Below, one piece after another: positions 24,987-37,113 of a stretch of DNA of 64,000 nt. This stretch comes from Spinellus fusiger (Eukaryota; Mucoromycota; Mucoromycetes; Mucorales; Phycomycetaceae). The notes below the pieces were generated by a model that saw nothing but the letters and a program-made list of their open reading frames with translations, made no database searches and was not told the DNA's origin. How positions within the stretch are numbered: position 1 is the first letter of the stretch; each line of letters starts with the position of its first letter. The position numbers and the translations under genes are program-made. Location of the stretch: positions 124,001 through 188,000 of the forward strand of contig JALLLS010000009.1 in the NCBI GenBank assembly GCA_025094145.1, given 5' to 3'.

Positions 24987-25224
24987 GGGTGGTTACTAAG
25001 CAACCTACCAATAAAACAACTTTTTTGTATTATCAACAACTCTATCTTTAACTATTCAAGGTTATACGTCTTTAGCTAATGAATTCATAAAGTGATAGCA
25101 CTATTAAGATAAAGTATATGTAAGAGGGATATCTGTATCTGAAAGAATCCGGTTACTTTTGTCGGGTCACTTTATAGATAGTTAGCGAGTGGTAATATTT
25201 TTCTCTTTTTCTCTTTATTTTATA

Positions 25225-25800
25225 CATGGAACCTTCTTTAACAATTACAGCTGTCAAGAGCTCGATTGGCAGCATAGGGTGGAATCCATAGTACATCCAA
25301 TGTCTTAAAGAACTTGTATCTATAGTTCACTATCTGGTGTCACACGTATTTTCATTCCTAAAGTACATCTTTATTCATGAACTGGAAGATGATCCTAGGT
25401 TTCTTTCACAGGACTTTATCAATGATACTCTTTTAACTAATTAAAATCCAGGAAAATTAAATCCTACAGAAAAAGAAAAAGTATATAAAGAACTGGTGTT
25501 GAAGTACAGAGAACACTACTTTCAATGTTGTTCATACAATCCAATAGACATGAAATATGCTCATCAAGAAGAGTAGAAGATATATATTTGAGGATTATTT
25601 TTCTGAATCCTGTGTAGAGATGATTTGTATGCTACGAACTATAAGTTCTCAAAAGGATCTATAGATTATGACTGCAAGGCCAACCCTTTGAAGCATTTAA
25701 AAGTGTACTACATTCTTTTGAATATGTGCCTGGAGCTTTAAGGCAAGTCTTTCAGCTGCTTTCCTTTGAGAAGAACGTTCATACCAAAAGAAAAAAGTAA
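25225..25800 (+). pseudogene. Fanzor-family N-terminal/middle relic
   Basis: One frame gives MEPSLTITAVKSSIG, stop, CLKELVSIVHYLVSHVFSF and FIHELEDDPRFLSQDFINDT, matching position by position the relic at 9648-10030 (HNINTIVSHTYAFSKYIL). It continues with TEKEKVYKELVLKYREHYFQ. After frameshifts, DYDCKANPLKHLKVYYILL and FSCFPLRRTFIPKEKS (about 25660-25795) appear; FSCFPLRRTFIP is a string I recall from large Mucorales Fanzor-type proteins. Everything C-terminal of that, including RuvC and zinc ribbon, is absent. Multiple stops. Family assignment is inference from shared architecture. Confidence 0.5.
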
Positions 25801-26118
25801 TTTTCATGTACATTTATTGTTTTACTACACAAAGTAAAATGAGTAGTAAGAATTATATTACTTTTTACTGTTCACTTTAGTAAAAATCAAATGCATAAAA
25901 AATTGAAAGATGGGCGGATATTAAAATTAAAGGAATCCTGTTATTATGCAACACAATTTACAGGTTAAATAATAGGATCACTGCTATAGACTTCAATACC
26001 AAAACACACTATTACACGCTAAAAAATTCTTTATTGAAGATATGTGTATGATATATGATTTTAATAGTAAAAAGAAAAAGAAAAAGAAAGAAAAAAAAAG
26101 AGAATAGAATAGAATCCA

Positions 26119-27622
26119 TTATGCATAGTATTGGAGTGTCATCTTCTTCTTGGCCTGTACTTCTTGAATAGCATCCATAAAATCTTCGTGTGTGATTTCT
26201 ACGGCTCCTCTTCTTAATGCCAACATACCACCTAATATCATATATTAATACTCTATTCATGAATTATCACTTACTCTCTACACAGATAGCCTTGCATTGT
26301 GCACCATTGAATTCATCACAGCATCGTGATAGTTCTTCAAAATTGACGTCTTTACTAACATTCATCTTTCTCGAGTGGATCTGTATAATGCGTGCTCTTC
26401 CTTCTTCATTGGGAAGAGGGAATTCAATCTTACGATCTAATCTACCAGAACGCAACAATGCAGGATCAAGAATATCAATTCGATTGGTGGCTGCAATGAC
26501 TTTGATACGTTCATCAGAAGAGAACCCGTCCAACTGATTGAGAAGCTCTAACATAGTACGCTGCACTTCACGATCACCCGACTTTTCAGAATCAAAACGC
26601 TTTGTACCAATGGCATCCAGTTCATCAATAAAGATAATTGCAGGTGCCTTTTCCTTGGCGAGATTGAATGCATCACGCACTAATTTAGCACCATCACCAA
26701 TGAACATTTGTACAAGCTGAGGACCAGCCAGTTTAAGATAGGTAGAGTTTGTCTGTGCAGCACATGCTCTGGCTAAGAGTGTCTTTCCAGTACCAGGAGG
26801 TCCATACATAAGCACACCTTTGGGTGGTTTAATGCCGATATTTTTGAAGCGATCGGCATGTGTCATGGGTAATACAACTGCCTCTACTAATTCCTCAATC
26901 TGCTTATCCAAACCACCAATATCATTGTAATCTTCTGTTGGTTTCTCATCCACCTCCATTGCCTTGACACGGGAGTCATATCTAACCATAAGCATTCCAT
27001 AGTAGAAGTGTCTGCTTACTCTGCTGGCAATGTATCCAAGATCAAATAACTGTCCTTATTCACACCGATAATATCCCCAGGCTTCAATTCTTCAGGATCC
27101 ACCAAACCAATGAGAGGCAGGAATATAGTCTAGTCCAGTCAGCCCTAGTAATGAGACACGTTCCTTACTTGTCGAGTGGATGTTTTGATGACGGCACATT
27201 TTCCTTTTCGAGTAGAGTCAAGGTCAACATTGGCACCGTCTTCCTCTTCTTCATCGGGATCCACATCGAGTAACTGAGAATAATCTTAGTCTATCAATCA
27301 GAGACAGACCAATATACCTACTTCTACTACATTGCTAACAAGGTAGGGAAGTTGTTTATTCATCTTAATCTTCTCCTTGTTGTCTTTAATGCGCTCTTTC
27401 ATGCCTGACTGTTCATGTTGAAGACGAATAATTTCTGATTTCATAACCTTACAAAGGACATGTTAAAGACACACCTCTTCTTCTTTCCCAAAGTACCTTG
27501 ATATCATTTTCCAGTAATCGAGTACGGTTATTCACTTCTTCACCCGACAGACGAAGTATCTCCTGCTCAATGTCATTTTTTGCCTGTTCATTCCAGAGAG
27601 ATTTATCTTCCAGGGTAGCCAT
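26119..27622 (-). CDS. RPT5: 26S proteasome regulatory AAA ATPase Rpt5 (subunit 6A)
   Basis: Base-ring ATPase that unfolds ubiquitylated proteins and opens the 20S core gate. Six exons (minus order: 27497-27622, 27322-27447, 27169-27273, 27020-27129, 26275-26981, 26119-26231) give 428 aa. Features seen: an N-terminal coiled coil, OB-fold segment [20 protein letters not shown], Walker A GPPGTGKT, pore loop [17 protein letters not shown], Walker [12 protein letters not shown], arginine-finger region [12 protein letters not shown], and the C-terminal HbYX-type tail LQYYA that opens the 20S gate. The intron 26982-27019 is only 38 nt. Divergently transcribed from eIF3f across about 230 bp. Confidence 0.97.
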
Positions 27623-27850
27623 AAGAAACAAGAACAGGGACAAGTGCTTTTACTGTCGCGCCTTGATGCCATTGACTTACGCAAGCGCAGGAGGTTGCTA
27701 AGGACACCACCTTGGGCTGACGTGGACGGGATAGCTTTTTTCTTCCTTCTGAGTTGCAAGTCACGATCGACGTCACTCCGTTTCCACCTTCTTGGAAACG
27801 AGAAAATAATAAAAAAATAAAATAAAGAAAAACACTCGTTTCTGTCTACC
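27623..27850. promoter_or_regulatory. Shared divergent promoter of RPT5 and eIF3f
   Basis: Only 228 bp separate the two start codons. Two TGACGT cores (ATF/CREB-type) are present: TGACGTGG at 27718 and GACGTCAC at 27769-27776, plus a poly-T/A tract next to the eIF3f start. The sites are seen in the sequence; their use is inferred. Confidence 0.45.
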
Positions 27851-28986
27851 ATGGCAAGCACATCCAACGCCCTTTACGTTTCTGTCGGCAACATTGGCAC
27901 CGCACCTCACCAACGTCCCTTTACGAGCACTGTGAGCCCTGTGGTGCTGTTTTCCGTATTGGATCAGTACCTGCGTCGCGATAGCCAACAAACCAATGCT
28001 ATTGGTGCCTTGTTGGGTGTGCGCAGTGATGACGGCACAGAGGTCGAGATCAGAAACTCATTTGGCGTGATCTACACAAAGGAATCCTCAGTTATTACTA
28101 TTGATAAGGACCATTACAACAATATGTATGAATTACATCAACGAGTTAACCCAGAAGAAGTTATTTTGGGTTGGTACACAGCAGGCACTCAAGTGTCACC
28201 TACAGCATCTCCAGTACACGCTGAATTTGCACAGGACACTGCACCCTTCCACCCAATACATGTCACATTTGATACAGAGGCTCTCCTTAAGAGCAACGGG
28301 TTAGGCGTACAAGCCTATACAAGGTAAATCAAGAGCAAGAGAAAAGAAAGAAAGAGAAAAAGAGAGATAGGAATATAAGGATATAAGGGCTAAACATGGA
28401 CTTGTATGTGTGTGTTTATTTATATCTATTCTAGTGCACCTGTTGGCTTTTCTTCAAGACCCGGTGATAGCATTTACTTGCCTGTGCAGTGTGATATTAA
28501 ATATTTGGATGCTGAGCGTAGTGGATGTAAGTTATAAAAAGAAAAGAGCGTCTTTTTCTTTTGAAGGGTACTTATGATATGAAATTCAGTGGATGTACTT
28601 GCTTCTGCCAAGTCAACAGAAAACCGCTCTGCCTCTCTCTTGTCCGACATGGACCATCTCGAGGTGGCTGTTGTTAAGCTCCAGGAGATGCTCGAGAGAA
28701 TCAGTCGCTATGTCGACAGTGTAGTGGTAAGTTGGGCAATATGAGCTATAGTGCGTAGTGGTGGTTGGCTCATAGGCGTGTCTAGGAGGGTAAAGAAGTG
28801 CCAAACAATGCTATTGGCCGCTATATCATGGACACTGTGTCTGTTGTTCCCAAGGTGGACACAGTTACCTTTGAAAAGATGTTCAATTCTCACCTGCAAG
28901 ATCTTTTGATGGTGGTTTATCTTGCCAACATGACACGTACTCAACTATCCATTACCGAGAAACTCAACCTTTTGGTTCCCAATTAA
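27851..28986 (+). CDS. Translation initiation factor 3 subunit F
   Basis: MPN-domain subunit of the eIF3 complex on the 40S ribosome. Exons 27851-28323, 28435-28526, 28590-28726 and 28786-28986 close at 300 aa. The N-terminus after a 25-residue lead is PVVLFSVLDQYLRR, then the MPN fold with IGALLGVRSDDGTEVEIRNS and EVILGWYTAGTQVS; the metal-binding JAMM pattern is degenerate, as usual for eIF3f. A Mov34/MPN C-terminal helical part (VAVVKLQEMLERISRYVDSV, LMVVYLANMTRTQLSI) binds eIF3h/m in related complexes. The start ATG lies in an ACCATGG context. Confidence 0.93.
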
Positions 28987-29154
28987 ATATAAATATTAGA
29001 CCATTTACAGTGCAGGAGAAAAAGAAAGAAAGAAACGCGTGTCAATGGCATTGTAAAGTGACTGGATATCTTTAGAAGAGGAAAACATTGTTTATTTATT
29101 TATTTATATTATGGGTGTTAAGACGATGGGTTACAAATAATGTTAGCTATATGA

Positions 29155-31676
29155 CTATGGAGAGTGATGAGAGGATAGAGTTACTACTGAAGAAGCTGAT
29201 TCAAATATAGCAAGTGTAGTGGAGGAGGTAGAAACAATCTCTTTTATCGCCACTTTTTCAGTTTCCTTTGGCTCGGTCAGTGTAGAAGACAGAGAGTATT
29301 GCTCGATGAAAAATGTAGCAATGAATCCTACCGAGACACATGTCAGTACTTTGTCTGTGTTTGCATCGATAGGCAGAATAAATAAATGAAGGGGACTTAC
29401 CAACACCCGCTATTCCAGCCAATACATACCAGATCAACTGGAAGCCTTTGACATAGACATTGAGAGCTGTCTCTAAATAATTACTTGGCAAACCCATATG
29501 AATATATTCAATGGAATCAATGGCCTTCTGGGCTTCCGAAGGTGGGATCAAAAGAACAAGTTCTTTTTTCAGAGTTGAATTAAGAATAGCAGAAGAAATA
29601 GCTGTAGAACAGTAATAATTGTAATGGCAATGATGGTATAGAAGTGTGAGATGACTTTTTCAATGAAGTTTATGGAGAGATTGAAATTACCTATACCAAG
29701 AGCACCGCCAAGAATACGTGTAAAATTATTAAGTCCAATAGCAACAGCTACACAGATGAGTGGACATATTAGAAGGAGGTTTCTTTACCATAGTCCCGCT
29801 TTTCCAAGCCAGCTTGTAATGCAATCATAGGACAGGAATAGAATGGTCCTGAGCCTATATTAAAAAGAAAATAAGTATTCAATGTATAGAATGGATTTCT
29901 TACCAAGACCAATTAGAATTAAAAAGATATAGGTCTCTATTTGAAAATCAGTGATAAGTTGCCTATGAATGAATGAATCCACTTACTTGTCAACTCCATC
30001 TCTACATTCAATAAAGAGATAAGCCCAAGGGAGATGACAAAAACACCCATGCCTATAATCATACTATAACAGTGAGTATTTCTATCAACCTGTAGATCAC
30101 CTACAAAAGACGGTACATGCCGGTTTTAGTGACCAAGAAACCGATGAGTGTAGAAGACACGCCAATGGTTGCTTCCATGGGGATTAATCGAATGCCTGAC
30201 CATGTTGCAGTGTCTCCCAGTATTATCTGAAAATACATAGGCATGTAATAAGATACACCATAAAAACTGATTCCAAAAAACGTGTTGGCAATGAGTATGC
30301 TAACAAAAGAGCGGCTCTTGAATAAATGAGGAGGCATGATAGGCTCTACTGCATATTTGGACTCTACAATGCATAGTAGGATCACCAATAATACAGATGA
30401 AATGAGCGGAATAAGTACAGGAACAGAGGCCCACTGATATTCTTGTCCACCGAAGTTTATAGCCAGTAAAAACAGAGTGGAAGAGACAAGAACAAGGATA
30501 TTGCCAACGTAGTCAATACGTTTTAATTTCTCTTGAAAATTTCCTTTAGGTACAGGTAAATCCAAACACAGAATGATCATCACAAGAGCAACAGCGCCTA
30601 TTGGTAAGCTATATGTGTTAATGATCGGTTGTCTTGGGATGAATATTACTTGATATAAAAGCCCCATCGCCATGTCAAATGGTCAGTGAAGCTTCCCTAG
30701 GAACAGAAGAAGAAAGGGTAAGCTTCTTTCCATACACTGAATTTTATAAAGCTAATGACTTACACCAATGAGTGGTCCAGTTATACTGGATATGATAAAC
30801 GCTGCATTAATGACACTAAATATAATGCATGATGAGTGACATGCTAATCTATAGTGTCTACTATAGTGTCTACTATATTATTTACTATATTATTTACCCT
30901 TGGTAATTTCCTCGTTTCTCAAGTGGAACCATATCTGAAATAGCGATAAGCACCTAGATACACACATTAATAACTATGCACTATGAAAAAACTTACCATG
31001 GTAGCAATAGCAGCTGACCCTATGCCAGTGATGGATCGAGCTATAATTAACATAACCATTGTCTAAACATACAAATATAAGCTATTATAACTACAGAATG
31101 TATATGATTAAACTTCTACTAATAACCTACCTGGGCTGCACCACTTAGAGCAGATCCAGATAGAAACAGACAAACACCAATAATTAAGATGATCTTTCTA
31201 CCAAAGATATCTGAGATCTTTGAAAATAGTGGTTCTAAAGCCTCACTCATTAGCTTAAAGTGATAGGTAAGTGAACATACGAAATACATCAAACGTAAGA
31301 ATACAAGCATTTGCCACCCACGACACATTACTCATTTGATTGAATTCAGATCCAATACGTGGAATTGCATTGGCTACTATGTTTCTATACAATGTTAGTA
31401 ATAAGATTAAAAAGAACTACTTTACCCGTCTAATGCCACCAGAAACAAAGCTATCTGAACCGCTACAAACGTCAGGATACGTTTTTGTTGGGTCATCCTT
31501 GTTCTTTTTGTGATAGATTCATTTTCTGCTGTCTCCTCTTTTGAAATCTCTTTTTTCTGTTCTTGTTTGTATTCACCAAGATTTTGTGTTGATATATTTA
31601 TATCAATGCGTTCTTCAATTGTCGAATTTTCGCTGATATAGGAAGCCTCCACCAAATTACTTTTCTCTTTATTCAT
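29155..31676 (-). CDS. MFS multidrug/siderophore-type antiporter, DHA2 family (14 helices)
   Basis: Predicted plasma-membrane proton antiporter. Fourteen exons, from 31426-31676 down to 29155-29327 and mostly 47-250 nt long, close exactly at 606 aa. Hydrophilic N-terminus of 65 residues, then TM1 TFVAVQIALFLVALDG and NIVANAIPRI, the DHA2 loop PLFSKISDIFGRK (motif A), ARSITGIGSAAIATM (motif B), and SITGPLIGGSFTDHLTWRW with FYINLPIGA, which is diagnostic for fungal DHA2 proteins. C-terminal helices include GIRLIPMEATIGVSSTLIG. One donor, at 29982, is GTGGAT instead of the stronger GTAAGT 4 nt upstream; only the former keeps frame. Substrates of this family are toxins, azoles, basic amino acids or siderophores; which one cannot be told. 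Confidence 0.87.
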
Positions 31677-33260
31677 TTGAAAATGCAAGTGAATACAAGT
31701 GAAAGAAAGTATATATATTTATATATGTAAAAAGATAGGGATGGAATTAGAGACTTCGACATTTATCCGAGAGCCTTAGCCTATGAAATGGAAAGCATAA
31801 TTTAAATACTGCTCTACACCTCATTTTGAGTTTTTTTTTAATAAAAATAAATAAAAAGTAATCTTAGCATGTGGAAATATGCTTAAAAATATAAGACATC
31901 TTAATAATGAAGCCATGAAGAGTCCATTTCTGACTATATACGGTATAGCACGGCCAGTTTTCTAAAATAAAAAGTCAGCAAGAGCTATGACCATTCGTTC
32001 TATCTTCTTTTGTGGTGAGGGTGAGCCTATTTTTTGTCAATTGGTAAAAATGCCTAGAATTTATTATAAGTAATCCTTACTGTAGTTAATTTATTCGAAA
32101 CACATGGTCTATGATAAAAGTGCATTGCATGATGGTAACTGGTCTTATTGTTTTGTGTAATGTTTCTCTAATAAAGAGGAAAATTAATGAGCATGAGATT
32201 AGTAATAGAGAAGTGTCTTTGCTAGTGTTTACCTAATACATGAGGCCCTCTCCATGGACTGTATGTATTCTATAGCAATAGTATAAACATTGTCTGAACA
32301 ATAGATTAAAGAAGATCATAATTTAGAATCTAAAGCTAAAAAGTAGTATTCATTTTCGGCTTATACATTGACAGGCTCATGTAAGGAAAGTTTTTTTATT
32401 TATTTTTCCAAAGGTATCATAGTTAGAACTATCCTCATCATGTTACCATTGTAAATATAATGAAGTGGAATCTTTGCATTTTTCTATTGGAATAAATATA
32501 TTTTGTCTATTGTACTTTAAGTTGCTATTGTAAAATAGATCAAAAATGAAGATTTGGAGTGGTTGGCAATCTTAGCCCACTATTTCTTCACACAAAATAG
32601 AGAAAATCTCCGCATAATCTATCTATCTATACGCTCTTTCAAAACAAAATATTTGCCAGTAGAAGAAATACGACAAACAGTCCATGACTGTTAATAGACC
32701 ATAGTTCAAGAGCAGTTTCTATTGTTTATTAAATTATATTTTGATGAATACCATTACCCATGAAGAAAAATAATAAATCGTAGTTGAAAATAAGTTAATT
32801 CTTATTAGAAAAGTACGCTACTATTTATTATAAAGGTGATCCATAAATCAATGCATTAGGTATATAGTAAAAGTCATTTTGTTTTTCATCTTGGCTATCA
32901 AAGGTAATTCCGGTAATTCAATGTGGTGTAGAACTCTGCTCTTTTATTCATCAACTTTACACTTCTTTTATACTTATTTCTACTGCTACTTTGCTACTGA
33001 CTATGATATAATAGATGCGTTTTGATGGTGGACTATCTCTTAGTGTTCTTGACCTAGACTATTCCCCTTTCTCTTCTGGATTGGCTTCCCACTAAAAGTA
33101 CCCACTATCTTTTTATGGAAAATCACTTTACGACAATCAAAAAGGTCGAAACTATTTCATATAGAAAGAAAGAGGGAGAGAACGGGCTTTCAAAGCTCTG
33201 CATATCCAAAAAGGGAAGGTAACCAATTACTTCAGGTACACACAAAAGATGAGTTTACTA
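31677..33260. other. AT-rich intergenic DNA
   Basis: No gene recognised. It holds the 5' region of the DHA2 transporter and AT-rich sequence with a CTATCTATCTA run at about 32618, and ends at the TA target of the TIR element. Confidence 0.45.
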
Positions 33261-34501
33261 CACACCCGAGGATTTTTCTGGCCTTTAGGCTGTGTATCAC
33301 CTTCCTTTCTGGATGAGCAAGATTTCGCCCTTTTATGGATCTGTGTCTAAAATCAAAGGTTTGCAAGTATGGAAAACTTCTTTCCTTTCGTAGTATACCT
33401 TAATATCAAATTATATTATCAATAGAATATATTGTTTATGAATAAAATTGTTTATTGTAATAGTATAGATAGTACTATAGTATAGCTATAGCTACTGCCC
33501 AAGTGCATTCCCTCATAGCAATAGAATCCACACCCTGAAAGCTTTGTGCTTTATCCTTGAGAGATAGATAAATATGATCAAGAGTATACCCTAGAGAACT
33601 TAGACAGTATAGAAGACCACCTAAGACTGACTTGAAAGGAGTCTTTGCTTGCCTAATAACAATACATTGAGTGTTTTGTACATTAGAATAAGCCATAGCC
33701 CAGATGAAGATACTGCTTACCTTTTTACTTTCAGAACAGTCCTTGGTAGTGCCTAAAACTTCCTTCTATTGTTTCTCTTTGTTAATAATGGCACATTACC
33801 TTGCTTATTTATGCTCATCTTGACGAGTACTTAAATATTAAGTTGTATGTGCAGTGTGAGAAATAACAGAATAATAACAGACCAGAGAATAGAAAATATT
33901 TTCATTCTGGTGAGGTATCACTTTAGCCTTTACTTTCCTATAATTAAGTCAAAATTCATAAGTTATATTTACAAGTCAAACAATTCACACTCTATTTGGC
34001 TTGAGCCTAAAGTCCAGTATTAGAAACAATACTTTGTAATCATTAAGTACTATTGTTGAGAACAGTTACAATGAGTTAGTTGAGGTGATTATGAATATTG
34101 AGTCAATGAATGATTATACAGTTCTTAATATAAGTAAGTTTGGTTCTATTTTATGGACAATGACCACTAGAGTTAATTCTGTGTGTTCTATAACAAATCT
34201 TTCTTAAGCAGTGTTATGCTGTAAATACTATGGGCTTATAGTTAACACATTATGTTAAACAATAAATGCAGTGACTGAGTTGTAATTTTGGGGTGATTCT
34301 TGTTCTATTTCTTGTCTTTATAGCTAATTCTATACTTTTTAATTACAAAGTCAGTAGCTATTGCTAGAATAGGCAGGTAGAGTTTGAAATCGACCATCTG
34401 GACAACAAAAAGGCATTTTCAAACACATTAGCCAATCATAATAATATTGCGATTTTATTCTCAGGATATTTCCTTATATATCCCAAAAATCTCCTTGTGT
34501 G
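33261..34501 (+). mobile_element. TA-flanked TIR element, longest copy (1241 bp)
   Basis: Left end CACACCCGAGGATTTTTCTG after TA (33259-33260); right end CCCAAAAATCTCCTTGTGTG before TA (34502-34503). It contains all segments found in the deleted copies at 6088-6919, 16794-17870 and 18188-19327. No long reading frame exists; the only shared open block is the 50-residue stretch at about 34045-34205 (ENSYNELVEVIMNIES). No DDE, RuvC or helicase motif was seen, so it is non-autonomous or badly decayed. It sits directly against Tc1 copy C. Confidence 0.8.
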
Positions 34502-34506
34502 TATTC

Positions 34507-35126
34507 AAAAAATGACTTTAGTCAATGAAAATTAGCCAACTCTTAGACAAGAACATAAAGATAGTCCCATCAAAAGAAGAGAGCATAGTTTGTTTATTAG
34601 AGGTCAAACCATAGGACAATGGAAAAGACATGATAATTATCAAGAGATTGCTGAAGATCTTGACATCCCAAAGAGCACAGTGGGCAGGATTGTTCTATTG
34701 TATAAAAACAAAGGCATAACTCGACCACAAAATGCATACAGGAAGACTTGAAAAGGTGTCATCTACTTCAAAACTGGCTATCGTCTTGTCTATTCACAGA
34801 AACACTATACAAATAATTGTATATCATTTGAGAAATATGAATGATGTAAAAACAGGGTTATTTGGTCTGACGAATCCTGTTTGACAGTTGTGGGCAATGA
34901 TAAAGGGACTAAAGTGATTAAAGATAAAGACTATTACAAAGCACTGAGCAATATTCTTATAATAAAAATGTAGACAATCAATTAAAAAACAACTGTTCCA
35001 AATATTGTATTATTCCATGAAACTTTTATTATGAACATCTTGTACTGATAGATATACTTTTATTTATCAAAATAAAATATGAATATAAAATTGATTTTTT
35101 GTCTAGTCGCTTATTACATGGGACTC
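34507..35126 (+). mobile_element. Tc1/mariner element copy C
   Basis: Starts abruptly a few bases after the TIR element. It carries the transposase N-terminus with YQEIAEDLDIPKSTVGRIVL (helix-turn-helix), then after a gap VIWSDESCLTVVGND with the first catalytic Asp, then the Tc1 3' region shared with copy A. The right terminus ATTACATGGGACTC is a mutated version of TTGCATGGAACTG. The left terminus is missing, so the neighbouring TIR element either replaced or inserted at it. Confidence 0.78.
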
Positions 35127-35455
35127 TAGTATGATGAACCTCATACAGACTTATCATTGCATAACGATGATTTCCAAGTATGAACTCTATAGTAAAAAGG
35201 CGGTATTTTGATGAATATATTGACTTGCCCAAAAAAAGCAAGTACTTTTTTGAGAGAATACATGAGAACCGAACTATTTTTCAGTCCAAAATATCTTCAT
35301 TTTGAAGTTGTTTTTACGGTCCAAATAACAGCACCCTTTTATTCCACCCACTTACTCTTCATCTTTTCAGTGTCCGATTGATGACGTGTTCAGAAAATAT
35401 TATCTCGGACACCTGTGGCTTCTCTCATTGACAAAGCACACACCAACACACCATC

Positions 35456-36895
35456 ATGTCTTTTGATAAGAAAACAGACGAAAAACTGACCTTTGAGACG
35501 TCTGAAAATGTACTTGTCCAGTAAGCTGGAGTTCAAAGACACACCCTATTAAAATATCTCTGTTGTAGGTTAAAGTAGCCCCCACATTCGACTCTATTGG
35601 CTTGAAGGAAGACTTGTTGCGTGGTATTTACGCCTATAACTTTGAGAAACCCTCTGCTATTCAACAAAGAGGTATGGATTTTATTTTTATTAATGTTGTT
35701 GTTATTATTATTATTATTACGCGCCCACATTCCGTCTAATCTGTTTATCTGTTAGCCATTGTTCCTATTATCAGAGGCCGTGATGTGATTGCTCAGGCTC
35801 AGTCTGGTACGGGTAAAACAGCTACCTTCTCTATTTCAGCTCTCCAGACAATCGACACTACTGTGAGAGAGACACAGGCGCTGATTTTGTCACCTACACG
35901 TGAATTGGCTACTCAGATCCAGAGTGTGGTATTGGCGTTGGGTGACTATATGAACGTACAGTGTCATGCTTGTATTGGAGGAACAAGTGTGGGTGAAGAT
36001 ATCCGTCGATTGGAGAATGGTGTGCATGTTGTCTCGGGCACACCAGGACGTGTGTATGATATGATCAGACGCCGTAGTATGCGCACGCGTAATATCAAGA
36101 TGCTTATTCTTGATGAGGCAGATGAGTTACTGAACCGTGGATTCAAAGAACAAATCTACGACGTCTACCGCCACCTGCCACCTGCCACTCAGGTTGTCGT
36201 ACTGTCTGCTACACTTCCTCATGATGTACTTGAAATGACACAAAACTTCATGACAGATCCCATTCGTATTCTTGTAAAGCGTGATGAATTGACATTAGAA
36301 GGCATTAAACAGTTCTTTGTGTCTGTGGAGCGTGAAGAGTGGAAATTTGATACTCTCTGTGATTTGTATGATACTCTGACTGTCACTCAAGCTGTTATCT
36401 TTTGCAACACCCGACGCAAGGTAGATTGGTTGACCGAGAAGATGAGAGAGGCCAATTTCACTGTATCAGCAATGCATGGTGAGATGCCACAGAAAGAGAG
36501 AGATGCTATTATGCAGGAATTCCGACAGGGTGCAAGGTAAAATTGGGTGGAATCAGGTGTGTAGATCTGTGTTTCTTATAGTACTGCTTAGCCGTGTATT
36601 GATCACTACGGATGTATGGGCTCGTGGTATTGATGTTCAACAAGTGTCTTTGGTGATCAACTACGATTTACCCTCCAACCGTGAAAACTACATCCACAGA
36701 ATTGGTCGATCAGGTCGTTTTGGTCGCAAAGGTGTTGCTATTAATTTTGTTAAGGACGAAGACTTGAAGATTCTTCGTGATATTGAACAGTTCTACAGTA
36801 CACAGATTGACGAAATGCCCATGAATGGTAAGAATTGCTTTATTGTTATGTAAGTGAGTATTGACCTGAAATGTATAGTGACGGACATGGTTTAA
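35456..36895 (+). CDS. FAL1: DEAD-box RNA helicase eIF4A-III / Fal1
   Basis: ATP-dependent RNA helicase: exon-junction-complex core in fungi that keep the complex, and 18S rRNA processing in yeast. Exons 35456-35509, 35569-35671, 35756-36536, 36592-36827 and 36879-36895 give 396 aa. Motifs seen: Q motif [12 protein letters not shown], motif I AQSGTGKT, Ia [55 protein letters not shown]. It ends DEMPMNVTDMV, close to the family C-terminus. The EJC-type sequence [20 protein letters not shown] separates it from eIF4A1. Exon 1 is best joined through a weak GTACTT donor at 35510 (giving [12 protein letters not shown]); the stronger GTAAGC 11 nt on breaks frame. About 330 bp after Tc1 copy C. Confidence 0.95.
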
Positions 36896-37113
36896 TATGA
36901 GAGAAAGAACAAAAAGCCACTACAGAGTAGATATATTGAGGCTCACAATAATAATAAAAAGCAATTCATTACAAGACCATGTATCTATACTCTATGTATG
37001 AATAGATAGAAAGGTTTATTCTTGTAAGCAAAAGGAGGCATCACTTACACCCATGAATTCATCAGACATATAGACCCCACTCTACATGTTCATGTACAGT
37101 CATGCCACCAGAG

